DNA of 64,000 bases, taken from positions 50,168-114,167 of the forward strand of contig NZ_JAGHQT010000010.1 in NCBI RefSeq assembly GCF_017744155.1, given 5' to 3'. The notes under the pieces are model-generated. The model saw only the letters and a program-made list of their open reading frames with translations. It was not told the origin of the DNA and did no database searches. Shown here piece after piece: positions 15,056-24,535 of this stretch; position 1 is the first letter of the stretch, and each line of letters starts with the position of its first letter. Position numbers and translations under genes: made by a program. Origin of the DNA: Endozoicomonas sp. G2_1 (lineage in GTDB: Bacteria > Pseudomonadota > Gammaproteobacteria > Enterobacterales > Alteromonadaceae).

Positions 15056-16576
15056 CTACTTTACCGGCACCAGCTTAACGATGCGATGTGATTTTTGGCC
15101 TTTGTCATTTAGCGCAATATACAAATAACCATCAGGCCCGCTAGCAACATCGCGAATACGCCCTTCGCCTTTTAAGATAATTTCGTCTTCAACCACTTCT
15201 GAACCTGAGGTTTTTAACCTGTGCAGTTCTTGCATCCCCAAACTCGCGGCAAATAACTGATTATTCCACGCGGGAAATTTGTCTCCCTGATAAAAGTTAA
15301 TACCGGCAACAGCAATAGAAGGTGTCCAATAGTGCTTAGGTGACTCCATCCCTGCCATTTCTGTATGCATGGTCAAAGGTGAACCATCGTAGTTCATACC
15401 ATAACTAACTTTCGGCCAGCCGTAATTCAAGCCTTTGCTGATAACATTTATTTCATCGCCACCTCTAGGCCCGTGTTCACTCGACCAGAGTTCTTTGGTG
15501 ACAGGGTTTATTGCCATGCCTTGTGGGTTTCGGTTGCCATAAGTCCAAATGGTTTCAACAGCGTCAGCTTGTTTGACAAACGGATTGTCTTTAGGCACTT
15601 GACCATTTTTGTGAATTCGATGAATTTTGCCGCCTTGCCACTCAAGTGACTGGGCTCGTTCGCGATGAGCTTCATCGCCGTATGAAAAATACAAATAATC
15701 ACCAGCAAAGGCAAAGCGAGAGCCAAAGTGTCGACCGCGATTAATGTGCTTGTCTTGAGGTGGTTGATACAGCACTTGATGTTGCTGCCATTGACCGTTT
15801 TTAATTTTACCTCGGGCAACAGCTAATGCGCCAGCAGTGCCGTTTTCACTGTATGAATACGACAAGTAAATCCAACCGTTTTTGTCATAATCGGGATCTA
15901 CGGCAACGTCAAGCATACCACCTTGCCCCTGTTGCCAAACCTTAGGCGTATTGGCAATAACCGTTTGCTTATCCCCCTGCACTAGCACTAAATTACCTGA
16001 ACGCTCGGTAAACAGTAAATCGCCGCTGGGCAAGAAATCAAACGCCCAGATAATTTGTTGCGAATTGGCAACCGTTTGCATTGAAAAATCGTGATGCTTG
16101 CTGCTAAACCTGTCATTGCCCTTATTACTTTTGCTCTTATTGCTCTTGGTCGCGGCCTGTTGTTTGAGATAACGAGATTCTCGAATTAATACCACCAAAG
16201 TGCGAATTTCTTGATCGGATAACTTACCACCCATGGCCGGCATCGCGGTATTAGCTAAACCGTGTTTAATGGCATTGGCAAGGGCTTTGTCAGTGCCGTC
16301 CGTTACCCATTCATCATCGAGTAAAGAGCCCGCCATGCCTCCTTGCAATTTATCACCATGACACGATGCACAATTTTCTTGAAAAAGAGACTTAACATCA
16401 CCTTTGCCCAGCAGTCGATTAGCGCTCGCTTCACTAGACATAAACAAGCTAGTCATTGAAAGCGTTGCTACAGCAAACGTCAGTACGGCCGCGCGACCGA
16501 CAACACTGGCATAATATCCATTTCTAGGTTTAGTCTTGATGCCTTTATTGACACTATTTTGGTGGCAAATAGTCAT
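15056..16576 (-). CDS. cytochrome c - PQQ-dependent sugar dehydrogenase fusion
   Basis: A 506-residue exported redox enzyme. After a signal/anchor segment (about 25-52) comes a cytochrome c domain with haem motif CASCH (68-72) and an axial Met probably in TAMPAMGGKLSDQ. From about 165 a six-bladed beta-propeller of the soluble aldose dehydrogenase (GSDH/YliI) type follows: VDPDYDKNGWIYLSYS, INRGRHFGSRF, YGNRNPQGMAI and SSEHGPRGGDEIN, which carry PQQ- and calcium-binding residues. It would oxidise sugars in the periplasm and pass electrons to its own haem. Single-gene unit facing the TonB-like protein. Confidence 0.9.
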   Translation of the reverse strand: MTICHQNSVNKGIKTKPRNGYYASVVGRAAVLTFAVATLSMTSLFMSSEASANRLLGKGDVKSLFQENCASCHGDKLQGGMAGSLLDDEWVTDGTDKALANAIKHGLANTAMPAMGGKLSDQEIRTLVVLIRESRYLKQQAATKSNKSKSNKGNDRFSSKHHDFSMQTVANSQQIIWAFDFLPSGDLLFTERSGNLVLVQGDKQTVIANTPKVWQQGQGGMLDVAVDPDYDKNGWIYLSYSYSENGTAGALAVARGKIKNGQWQQHQVLYQPPQDKHINRGRHFGSRFAFAGDYLYFSYGDEAHRERAQSLEWQGGKIHRIHKNGQVPKDNPFVKQADAVETIWTYGNRNPQGMAINPVTKELWSSEHGPRGGDEINVISKGLNYGWPKVSYGMNYDGSPLTMHTEMAGMESPKHYWTPSIAVAGINFYQGDKFPAWNNQLFAASLGMQELHRLKTSGSEVVEDEIILKGEGRIRDVASGPDGYLYIALNDKGQKSHRIVKLVPVK

Positions 16577-16847
16577 TGATTTATTCTCCCCAAACTATCG
16601 CGTTTACATTGGCCGCGATTCATTATTATTATCTGATGATAGTCACGTCACTTTAGTATACGTACTCAGTCGAGCTCTCGGGTAAAAATATCGATGAATG
16701 GTAAAAAAGCTTAGGCCAAAGCCAAACATTTATAAAATTGAAGCGTATACAATAACAACAAAAATAACTATTCAAACTCTGTCTCTTTAACCAAGTAAAT
16801 TGGCGAGTACAAAATCAAGCAAACAGCAAACAGCGAATAACAATAAA

Positions 16848-19055
16848 ATGACAAAACCAAGAAGAGCAAATGGGCGTTTTCATTACCTGACACTATTACC
16901 GACAATCGCCGTAGCAAGCTTGCCATTAATGGCACAAGAGCAAGCGTTAGCGCAAGAGCAAACGCTTGCTGTAGCTAATCAAGCAACTATCTCAGCGAAC
17001 AAGCAAGCCAACAATACTACCAATGAAGGCTTAACCGAAATTATTGTCACTACCGCCAACCGCGCGCAAGTCCTTCACAGCCAATTAATTGGTAATACCG
17101 ACTACCTCAATGAAGCCGTCATTGAAACAACCAATGCCGAACACTTAAATCAGCTCTTGGCCTCAAGCGCAGGCACTTGGCTCAGTCGTGGTAATGGTCA
17201 GGAATCATTATTGTCAATTCGTTCACCCGTACTCACGGGCCCCGGGTCATGTGCAGAGTTTTTAACGTTGCAAGATGGCATTGCCCTGCGCGCCAGTGGT
17301 TTTTGCAACGTCAATCAACTATTCGACAGCCACTTTGAACAGGCAAGTAGTGTCGAAGTTGTCAAAGGGGTTAATAGTGCCCACTACGGTAGCAATGCGA
17401 TTCACGGCGTAATCAGCATCAATAGCCCGACTTATCAAGCCGGAAAACGGGTCGCATTAGAATACGGCGCCAACGATTACCGCAGAGTGAAAGCGCTTTT
17501 TTCAAGTGACAACAACGGAGAAAATCAAGACGATGCCTTTAATCTCGCACTCACCGCCAGTAAAAGTGGCGGTTTTCAAGATTCCTCAGGATATGAACAG
17601 CAAAAGCTATCTGCCAACTATCTGCATCACATTAACGACTGGCAAATCGATCACAAATTTACCCTGAGCCATCTAAACCAGCAGACCGCAGGTTTTCTTC
17701 AACAAGGCGAAAACAGCTATCGAAATCGTCAGTTACTACGAATCAACGAGTTTCCAGACGCGTACCGAAATGCCTTTTCAGCTCGCTACCTGAGTAGAAT
17801 CAGTTTACAAACAGAAAACAGTCAGTGGCAAATAACGCCTTATTTGCGCAGCAATCACATGGACTTTTTATTGCACTTTTTACCGGGTACGCCAGTTGAA
17901 GAAAATGGTCACGACAGCATCGGCCTTCAAGTTCAGTACCAACGAGACCTGAATGAGCAGCTGACCTGGCGCAGCGGCGTCGACCTAGAAGCGACAGACG
18001 GCTATTTGCGACAGTTTCAGGCCGAGCCAACCCAAACTGGTTCTGCATTTCTCAATGCAGTATTGCCGCAAGGTCAACAATACGACTACGATATTCAAAG
18101 TGAAAATGCGGCGTTTTACAGCAGCGTAGACTGGCAACCAAATGATAAATGGCGAACCAATATTGCGTTGAGGTTTGATACCATTTCCTACGATTACGAT
18201 AATCATTTACTCGACGGTAATACCCGCGACGACGGCACTGAGTGTGGCTTTGGCGGCTGCCGCTACACCCGACCTGCCGATCGCCAAGACAACTTCAACG
18301 ATTGGTCGTATAGCCTAGGTGTGAGTTATCAAGTGGCATCGTCGAGCTTATTGTACTTGAGTTTAGACAAGGGCTTTCGGGCACCTCATACTTCAGAGTT
18401 ATATCGTCTGCAAAACGGTCAGCAAATTGCTGATATTGACGGTGTAAACGCAAAACAAGCTGAGCTCGGTTACCGTTTAACTCAGCACAATATATTTATT
18501 GAAGCCAACACTTTTTACCTGATAAAAACAGACGGTATTTTACAAACCAGCGATCGCGAATATATCAATGGTTTAGATACGACTCACAAAGGCGTTGAAC
18601 TCAGTGCAAATTGGCAGTTCAATGACCAATGGCAGTGGCTGACAAACGCCAGCTGGACCGAACACAAATACGATAACAACCCCGTTAACGGCAATACAAG
18701 CACCGGCGGTGATAATGTGACTTTACTCGAAGGGAACTTCGTCGACACAGCACCAAAATTAATCGCCTCAACCAGCCTTAACTGGCAACCGAATGAACAA
18801 TTAAGCGTCAATATTCAGTGGCAGTATTTAGACGATTACTTCCTCAATCCGCAAAATACCGAGCGCTATTCAGGTCACGATCTCACCCACCTGCGCTTGC
18901 ATTATAAAATAAGTAAGCAATGGAAACTCAGTTTAAGAGTTAACAACTTATTTGACCAACGCTATGCTGAGCGCGCTGACTTTGCTTTTGGCAACCACAG
19001 ATACTTTGTCGGTTTACCGCGCAATAGCTATATAGAGGCTAGTTACCAATTTTAG
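16848..19055 (+). CDS. TonB-dependent outer-membrane receptor
   Basis: About 735 residues from the ATG at 16848. The frame can start at TTG 16800, but that adds 16 polar residues in front of the signal peptide (RRANGRFHYLTLLPTIAVAS...) and has no ribosome site. A TonB box-like LTEIIVTTANR begins the mature part. The plug domain (about 75-190) includes SSVEVVKGVNSAHYGSNAIHG, and a 22-strand barrel ends with YIEASYQF, with the C-terminal Phe of outer-membrane proteins. Small loop cysteines (GPGSCAEF, SGFCNVN) are present. The next gene is a PnuC-type vitamin transporter, hinting at uptake of a vitamin or nucleoside precursor. I looked for a TPP riboswitch upstream and saw none. Confidence 0.9.
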   Translation: MTKPRRANGRFHYLTLLPTIAVASLPLMAQEQALAQEQTLAVANQATISANKQANNTTNEGLTEIIVTTANRAQVLHSQLIGNTDYLNEAVIETTNAEHLNQLLASSAGTWLSRGNGQESLLSIRSPVLTGPGSCAEFLTLQDGIALRASGFCNVNQLFDSHFEQASSVEVVKGVNSAHYGSNAIHGVISINSPTYQAGKRVALEYGANDYRRVKALFSSDNNGENQDDAFNLALTASKSGGFQDSSGYEQQKLSANYLHHINDWQIDHKFTLSHLNQQTAGFLQQGENSYRNRQLLRINEFPDAYRNAFSARYLSRISLQTENSQWQITPYLRSNHMDFLLHFLPGTPVEENGHDSIGLQVQYQRDLNEQLTWRSGVDLEATDGYLRQFQAEPTQTGSAFLNAVLPQGQQYDYDIQSENAAFYSSVDWQPNDKWRTNIALRFDTISYDYDNHLLDGNTRDDGTECGFGGCRYTRPADRQDNFNDWSYSLGVSYQVASSSLLYLSLDKGFRAPHTSELYRLQNGQQIADIDGVNAKQAELGYRLTQHNIFIEANTFYLIKTDGILQTSDREYINGLDTTHKGVELSANWQFNDQWQWLTNASWTEHKYDNNPVNGNTSTGGDNVTLLEGNFVDTAPKLIASTSLNWQPNEQLSVNIQWQYLDDYFLNPQNTERYSGHDLTHLRLHYKISKQWKLSLRVNNLFDQRYAERADFAFGNHRYFVGLPRNSYIEASYQF

Positions 19056-19098
19056 TCGTCGTTGATTATAACGATTAATTCGGTAACATTAACTTCGA

Positions 19099-19131
19099 CA
19101 CTCAGGTGGATTTTTCACCTGAGTGTTTTTA
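19099..19131 (+). terminator. intrinsic terminator after the TonB-dependent receptor
   Basis: Perfect 10-bp stem CACTCAGGTG/CACCTGAGTG (19099-19108 with 19116-19125), 7-nt loop, followed by five T then AATTTT. It lies between the receptor and pnuC, so expression of pnuC from the receptor promoter would need read-through. Confidence 0.85.
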
Positions 19132-19167
19132 ATTTTACTCATTCTTAACGTATTTTCGAGCACTATT

Positions 19168-19902
19168 TTGACCACTATTTTTAGCATTGCTGTAGACTTC
19201 TTATCCATCCAGAATACCTTAATCACCATTCCCCTCGGCAGTGGCTATCAGCTGTCATGGATTGAAGCGGTAGCGACAATGTTTGGTTTACTGTGTATTT
19301 GGTATGCCAGTCAAGCCAAGCTGATTAACTTTTTCTTTGGCATTGTTAACGTTAGTCTGTTCGCGGTGATTTTTTACCAAATCCAACTTTACGGCTTACT
19401 GATGCTACAGGTGTTTTTTTTATTGGCTAATATCTATGGCTGGTATGCCTGGCAGGCCAAAAACGATTGTGATGAAACCCTTGAAATACGTTGGCTGACT
19501 AGGGAAAAGTGCTTTATTGCTATCGCGTTTACCGCACTCGCTGTCGCGGCCTTAACCTACGCAATAGATCCTGTTTTTCAAGCACTGACCAATGCTGTTA
19601 TCAGCTTACTCAACGGCCTTGGTATTGAGCAAGCAGCTGTCACTGTTGAGCCCGACGTTTACCCGTTTTGGGATGCATCAATAACAATAATGTCGGTCGT
19701 GGCACAAATTCTGATGACGCGAAAATACGTCGAAAACTGGCTACTATGGATGGTCGTCAATGTTATCAGTGTTGGTGTTTATATCGCACAAGGGGTGTAT
19801 GTGTTAGCACTCGAATACACCTTAGTATTTTTTATCGCTGCCAACGGTTTTAGGCATTGGCAGCGACAAGCGAAGAGTATTCAAGCTCCAACCAGTAAAT
19901 AG
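19168..19902 (+). CDS. pnuC: PnuC-family vitamin/nucleoside transporter
   Basis: A membrane protein with seven or eight hydrophobic segments and the PnuC signature around WIEAVATMFGLLCIWYASQ and QVFFLLANIYGWYAWQAK. Family members move nicotinamide riboside, thiamine or related compounds by facilitated diffusion driven by intracellular phosphorylation. The frame can be read from GTG 19123, but that codon lies inside the terminator stem of the previous gene. TTG 19168, with a GAG 8 bp upstream, is more credible and gives 244 residues. A TonB receptor upstream suggests coordinated outer/inner-membrane uptake. No kinase (NadR or thiamine kinase) is adjacent. Its stop is 4 bp from that of hrpB on the other strand. 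Confidence 0.85.
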   Translation: MTTIFSIAVDFLSIQNTLITIPLGSGYQLSWIEAVATMFGLLCIWYASQAKLINFFFGIVNVSLFAVIFYQIQLYGLLMLQVFFLLANIYGWYAWQAKNDCDETLEIRWLTREKCFIAIAFTALAVAALTYAIDPVFQALTNAVISLLNGLGIEQAAVTVEPDVYPFWDASITIMSVVAQILMTRKYVENWLLWMVVNVISVGVYIAQGVYVLALEYTLVFFIAANGFRHWQRQAKSIQAPTSK

Positions 19903-19906
19903 CCGG

Positions 19907-22543
19907 TCAAGTGGCACTTAGGTGACGCTTGGTTTTATTGGTTGCCGGTGCATTGGCGGGATCATCAGGCCAAAAGTGCTTTGGATATCTGCCCTTCATG
20001 TCCTTTTGCACCTCTTTATAACTGCCCTGCCAAAAGCTCAGTAAATCTTGTGTTACTTGAATGGGTCGCTTTGCCGGTGACAATAAGTGCAAAGTTAACG
20101 GTATCGTCGACCCACTACCGTAATTGCCACCTATCGATGGATGCTGTTGTTCGCCGTAGAGCTCTTGCATGGGCAATGCAATAGTGGGCGACAGCTCCTC
20201 GCTGTATTGAATCTTGTGCTTTCGTCCGGTAGGACTGAGATAAAACTCGGGTGCCAATTGCGCAAGTTGTTGCTGTTGTTGATAGCTTAACAAGGTCAAC
20301 AATAACTCGGCAAAATTCAACTGTAACAACTCAGCTTTTTTAACAATATTACCGACAAAAGGGCTGAGCCATTGTTCGAGTTCAGCCAATAAATCTTGCT
20401 CAGTCACACTTGGAAAGTCAACCGATGACTGATGTGAATTAAGCCAGCGCCAGCGCGCTAGTAGCGCCATTGTTGACTCGTTAAAGCCTAGCCAGCTGAT
20501 GCCGTTTGCTCTAACTTGCTGACACCAGAGCTGACTCACTAATTCGCTGTCGAGTTGATGCTGCGCATTTTGCTCGCTAAGCACAATACTGCCCAAACGA
20601 TCTTGCACAACAGCAACGATTTTTTGCTGTTGTGCTTGATAAGCAACACAATCAACAAGTTCAGGTTCAATCACTTGCCATTGGCTTAGTAGGTTAATAT
20701 CTACTTTGGCAGCTAAGGCTATGGTTAACTTATTTTGTTGTTGGCTTTGTCGGTGCTGGTTTTGTTGGTAATAGATTTGTGCAACCGCCAACCACGGCTC
20801 ACTGGCAAGTACATCATCAGTGTTTAACGCTAAGCCTTTACCTTGCGTTGATAAAAAGTGGCTATCACCTAAACGCTCTGTACGTCTATTTTTTGAAAGT
20901 CTCTCTGGGTAAGCGAGTACCAACAAACAACCTGTCAGCTCAAACGGTAAGTCTAGCTCGCGGTTAAAGCGAACATTGGCACCAAGCCCTGCTTGACTCG
21001 CCAGTTGCTGTGCTTGGCGCAAAATACGCTCAGCGAGATGGCCAAAGGTATTTTTACGATGGATTAAATCGTGTAAGCGATGCTCTATATTACAATCACT
21101 GCGCGCTTGCTGCTGGCGATAAATATCTCGCTCTTCCAACAAAGCGGCGACTAAACAAGCGAGCAAAGGCAACTTAGTATTTTGCAGGTCTTTGCCATTA
21201 ACTCCTGCATGATCTCCTGCATTCTCTCGCTCAGCCACAACTTTACTGCGATGGATCATCAAGGCAAAGCGAGGATGACATGATAAATTCGCACTCAATT
21301 GACCAAGTTCAGTCAGTTTTCCGCGCTGTTCAGTAATGCCAAGTGTTGCTAGTGCTCGCCAAGCTTGCTGCTCATCTTTCACGGCTGGCAGTGCCAGTAG
21401 TGGTAAATCTTTTAATTGATTAACGCCCCAGCGCGCTGCTTCAATCAACACGGGCAATAAGTCAGTGCGTTTGATATCAATCTCGCTTTGTTGTTGCCGG
21501 CGCTCAAAATCTTCACTACTGTATAACCGAAGACAACGCCCCGGCGCTAATCGCCCCGCTCGTCCGGCACGTTGAATTGCTGACGCCTTTGCTATCGCTT
21601 GTTGGCTCAATCGATTGGTTAAGGTTGCGGGTTCAAAAATCGCGACTTTTTCAAGACCGGCATCAATAACTAGATCAATACCTTCAATGGTTAAGCTGGT
21701 TTCGGCAATATTAGTTGCCAATACTAACTTTTGTCCCCCCCGTTCGGCGGGCGCAATTGCCGCTTGTTGCGCCGCTAACGCTAACTCACCATACAAAGGA
21801 CACAACAACCAATGGGCAGGTAGCTGGTCTTCAAGTTGATTGGCTAGCCACTGAATATCATAACTGCCGGGTAAAAATACGAGAATCGAGCCGGTGTGCT
21901 CAGCTAGTTGATTTTTAATCACGTTTAACGCGTGTTGACGCCAATCAAGGCTTGAGGGCGGAGGCAAATAACTCAACTCAACTGGAAAACTGCGACCTTC
22001 AGATTGAAGTATTTTAGCTTCTGGCAATTGTTCAGCGAGTGTTTGATTGTCTAGCGTTGCCGACATCAAGAGTATGGTTAAATCATCGCGCAGACCTTGT
22101 TGAATATCACGAGCAATAGCAAAAGCGAGATCTGCGTGTACTGAACGTTCGTGAAATTCATCGAAAATCACCAAACTACAGGCTGAAAGTTCAGGGTCTT
22201 GTTGCATCAATTGCACCAAAATCCCTTCGGTGATAACTTCTAATCGCGTTTTTCTACTGACTTTATGTTCCTGTCTAAGCCGGTAACCAACGGTTTCTCC
22301 TACTTGTTCACCAAGTTGGCTAGCGAGGTAAATGGCAATATTTTTTGCCGCCAGCCGCCTTGGCTGTAACAAGTAAATCTTTTGCTCTTGATACTGAGGT
22401 AGATCGACCAGCCACAGAGGTAAACGGGTTGATTTACCGGCGCCCGGCGGTGCAGATAAAATTATTGTATTGTGTTGACTAGTGGCTGTCAGTGAGTTGA
22501 GTAAATCAGCTTTAATGGCTTCTATCGGCAAAGGTGTCGACAT
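19907..22543 (-). CDS. hrpB: ATP-dependent RNA helicase HrpB
   Basis: An 878-residue DEAH-type helicase. The Walker A APPGAGKSTRLP lies at about 31-42, then DEFHERSVHADL (motif II), LLMSATLDN (motif III), LVLATNIAETSLTIEGID (motifs IV/V) and IQRAGRAGRLAPGRC (motif VI). The helicase-associated HA2 region and the HrpB C-terminal domain ending in the WPDDP segment follow. E. coli HrpB is somewhat shorter (about 810). Cytoplasmic; the precise RNA or RNP substrate is unknown. It is convergent with pnuC, with only 4 bp between stop codons. Confidence 0.93.
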   Translation of the reverse strand: MSTPLPIEAIKADLLNSLTATSQHNTIILSAPPGAGKSTRLPLWLVDLPQYQEQKIYLLQPRRLAAKNIAIYLASQLGEQVGETVGYRLRQEHKVSRKTRLEVITEGILVQLMQQDPELSACSLVIFDEFHERSVHADLAFAIARDIQQGLRDDLTILLMSATLDNQTLAEQLPEAKILQSEGRSFPVELSYLPPPSSLDWRQHALNVIKNQLAEHTGSILVFLPGSYDIQWLANQLEDQLPAHWLLCPLYGELALAAQQAAIAPAERGGQKLVLATNIAETSLTIEGIDLVIDAGLEKVAIFEPATLTNRLSQQAIAKASAIQRAGRAGRLAPGRCLRLYSSEDFERRQQQSEIDIKRTDLLPVLIEAARWGVNQLKDLPLLALPAVKDEQQAWRALATLGITEQRGKLTELGQLSANLSCHPRFALMIHRSKVVAERENAGDHAGVNGKDLQNTKLPLLACLVAALLEERDIYRQQQARSDCNIEHRLHDLIHRKNTFGHLAERILRQAQQLASQAGLGANVRFNRELDLPFELTGCLLVLAYPERLSKNRRTERLGDSHFLSTQGKGLALNTDDVLASEPWLAVAQIYYQQNQHRQSQQQNKLTIALAAKVDINLLSQWQVIEPELVDCVAYQAQQQKIVAVVQDRLGSIVLSEQNAQHQLDSELVSQLWCQQVRANGISWLGFNESTMALLARWRWLNSHQSSVDFPSVTEQDLLAELEQWLSPFVGNIVKKAELLQLNFAELLLTLLSYQQQQQLAQLAPEFYLSPTGRKHKIQYSEELSPTIALPMQELYGEQQHPSIGGNYGSGSTIPLTLHLLSPAKRPIQVTQDLLSFWQGSYKEVQKDMKGRYPKHFWPDDPANAPATNKTKRHLSAT

Positions 22544-22670
22544 TTAGGATTACGCGTTTACGTGATAATTGCGCTAGTGTAACAAAACTATCACCAGTTC
22601 TCAGCTTAAGGGGCTTTCTTGCTTGAGACTTTCTAGCGCCCAAGGCTTTCTATCGCTCAGGGCTGTTGCA

Positions 22671-23717
22671 CTAAAGCGATACTTGTTCGCTAAACGCTAA
22701 GGCAGAACTAGTCAGTGGCTGACCACTGACTTGGTGTAAGCACGCGTGACACTCAGCTAAAATAGATAAGGCAATGCTTTCCGGTAAACTGCCACCGAGA
22801 TCTAAGCCGACGGGGCCTGACAATTGTTTGGCAAGGCGGCTTTGAGCCAAATTCGCTTTGGTTAATACTTCAACTCTGCGATGCATGGGGCCCAACAAGC
22901 CGACATAAGCCAAATGTTGGCTTTTCGACAATGCTGACATCACCTCAACGTCAAGGGAAACACTATGACTCATGACCATTGCCGCGTTCACTTGTCGTTG
23001 GGTAATATACGCCACAAGCTGTTCGGCAGGCATGCGTAATAAGTGATCAACATTAGCGAAAAACTCTACTCTGGCATTAGCGGGTCTAGGATCCCAAACA
23101 CTGACTTGCCAGCCCAGTTGCTTCGCTATATTTGCCAGTGGTCTGGCATCAATACCACCACCACAAATCAAAAAGTGCGGTGGGGCTTGCACCGGAGTAC
23201 ATAAGAACAGCTCGCTACTGCTTTGAAATAGCTGACTTTTCGTTAATTTTTTCTGCTCACTAGTTGCCTGTGCAGCGCTAATAAAAGCATTGTTCGGGTT
23301 ATCCGACAAACTTAAATCGGTTCGGTAATAGCCAGCCTGGTGAGCACTTAGTGCGTTCAGCATAAGGTCGAGTTCAAGGTAGTGATTTTCTGCTGTGATT
23401 GGTTGCAAGACAATATCAACGACACCACCACAGCCGATACCCAATTGGAAAGAAATATCGTCTTCATCGTTTCCGTCGTAACACAAGATTGTTGATTGAC
23501 CCGTTTGCATCACTTTGCGCGCATGACGCTGAATATTTGACTCTAAGCAACCACCACTGAGCAAACCAAACTGTCGGCCATCACCGGCGAACAACATCAT
23601 AGCGCCTGCTTTGCGATAACTTGAGCCTTTGGTTTTGTATACGGTACCTAAGACCCATTCTGTTTTATCGCGATCGACAGACCAGGCGTTTAACAAATCA
23701 TTTAATTGGTTCGACAT
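22671..23717 (-). CDS. XdhC/CoxI family protein
   Basis: A 348-residue protein with the N-terminal XdhC_CoxI domain (about 1-110; VLGTVYKTKGSSYRKAGAMM and GLLSGGCLESNI, containing the conserved Cys that handles sulphurated molybdenum cofactor). A C-terminal Rossmann domain has FLICGGGIDARPL and YVGLLGPMHRR, then the end SGPVGLDLGGSLPESIALSI. Such proteins insert or mature the molybdenum cofactor of xanthine-dehydrogenase-type enzymes. No xdhA/xdhB or MobA-like gene is next to it here, so its client enzyme must be elsewhere. Confidence 0.88.
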   Translation of the reverse strand: MSNQLNDLLNAWSVDRDKTEWVLGTVYKTKGSSYRKAGAMMLFAGDGRQFGLLSGGCLESNIQRHARKVMQTGQSTILCYDGNDEDDISFQLGIGCGGVVDIVLQPITAENHYLELDLMLNALSAHQAGYYRTDLSLSDNPNNAFISAAQATSEQKKLTKSQLFQSSSELFLCTPVQAPPHFLICGGGIDARPLANIAKQLGWQVSVWDPRPANARVEFFANVDHLLRMPAEQLVAYITQRQVNAAMVMSHSVSLDVEVMSALSKSQHLAYVGLLGPMHRRVEVLTKANLAQSRLAKQLSGPVGLDLGGSLPESIALSILAECHACLHQVSGQPLTSSALAFSEQVSL

Positions 23718-23822
23718 AGTTAATTAAAAATCGTTAGTTAAAATTCGTTGCGAAGACATAGTTGACTGATACCATTTAGTTAGCACACATTAGCGACTAA
23801 ACGAATTCATTCAAGTAACCCC

Positions 23823-24365
23823 ATGACTAACACAAGCAAACGTTTATTTCTTGCCTTAGACATCAGCGAACAAGACAAGGCTCGTATCGCAACATGGCGT
23901 AAACAGTCAGCAAACTTTGCTTATCGGCCAATAACTGCCAGTAACTTTCATATAACTTTAGCATTTTTAGGCGGACTCGACAGCAAATGTCAGCAAGGTC
24001 TAATCTCAGCTTGTCAGCAATTGGTCGCAAGTCACTCTTTATTATCTAAGCAAAATCTAGTTTTGAACGAGCTCGGTCACTTTAAAAAGCCGAAAGTACT
24101 TTACTTGAGTTTGGCCGAGACGCCACAGTGGTTGTCATACATGGTTGAGACTATTCGTGGTATGGCACATAATCTAGATATTGCGCTTGAGCAACGAGCT
24201 TATCTTCCGCATTTGAGTTTGTATCGCAAAGCTTTAGCGCAGCAGGCTCAAGCAAACATAGCCATTACTGTATCTAGTTTTAGCTTGTATCACTCATACA
24301 GCACCGAAAACGGTGTTTGCTATCAGCCGATTGAAACTTGGCCTTTGTTTGCACAACAGCAATAA
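23823..24365 (+). CDS. thpR: RNA 2',3'-cyclic phosphodiesterase
   Basis: A 180-residue LigT/2H phosphoesterase. The two catalytic HxT/S motifs are HITLAFLGGL (His43, Thr45) and HLSLYRKA (His130, Ser132), at the usual distance; the start KRLFLALDI is typical. It hydrolyses 2',3'-cyclic phosphates at RNA ends to 2'-phosphates in the cytoplasm; bacterial members also ligate tRNA halves in vitro. ATG at 23823. It is divergent from the XdhC-family gene and a single-gene unit. Confidence 0.88.
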   Translation: MTNTSKRLFLALDISEQDKARIATWRKQSANFAYRPITASNFHITLAFLGGLDSKCQQGLISACQQLVASHSLLSKQNLVLNELGHFKKPKVLYLSLAETPQWLSYMVETIRGMAHNLDIALEQRAYLPHLSLYRKALAQQAQANIAITVSSFSLYHSYSTENGVCYQPIETWPLFAQQQ

Positions 24366-24535
24366 CGGGCAACAGCCGCTAAGTGAACAAAAGATAAAAT
24401 TTAGTGCGATAAACGTACTAAAAAACTCGTTAAAAAACTTGTGTTATTTTTTATACCTGCTTACTTTGCAAACAGGATAAAGCTTGCTATTACTAAGCTC
24501 CCGATTTTTACACAGTATAAAATGAGGATTGTGCC

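Noticed and set aside
16577..16847. TPP or other riboswitch before the TonB receptor
   Set aside because: Looked for CTGAGA/ACCTGA-type TPP elements and B12-box-like sequence in the leader; none seen.
19123..19167. GTG 19123 as start of pnuC
   Set aside because: It lies inside the terminator stem of the receptor gene, and the added residues do not resemble PnuC N-termini.
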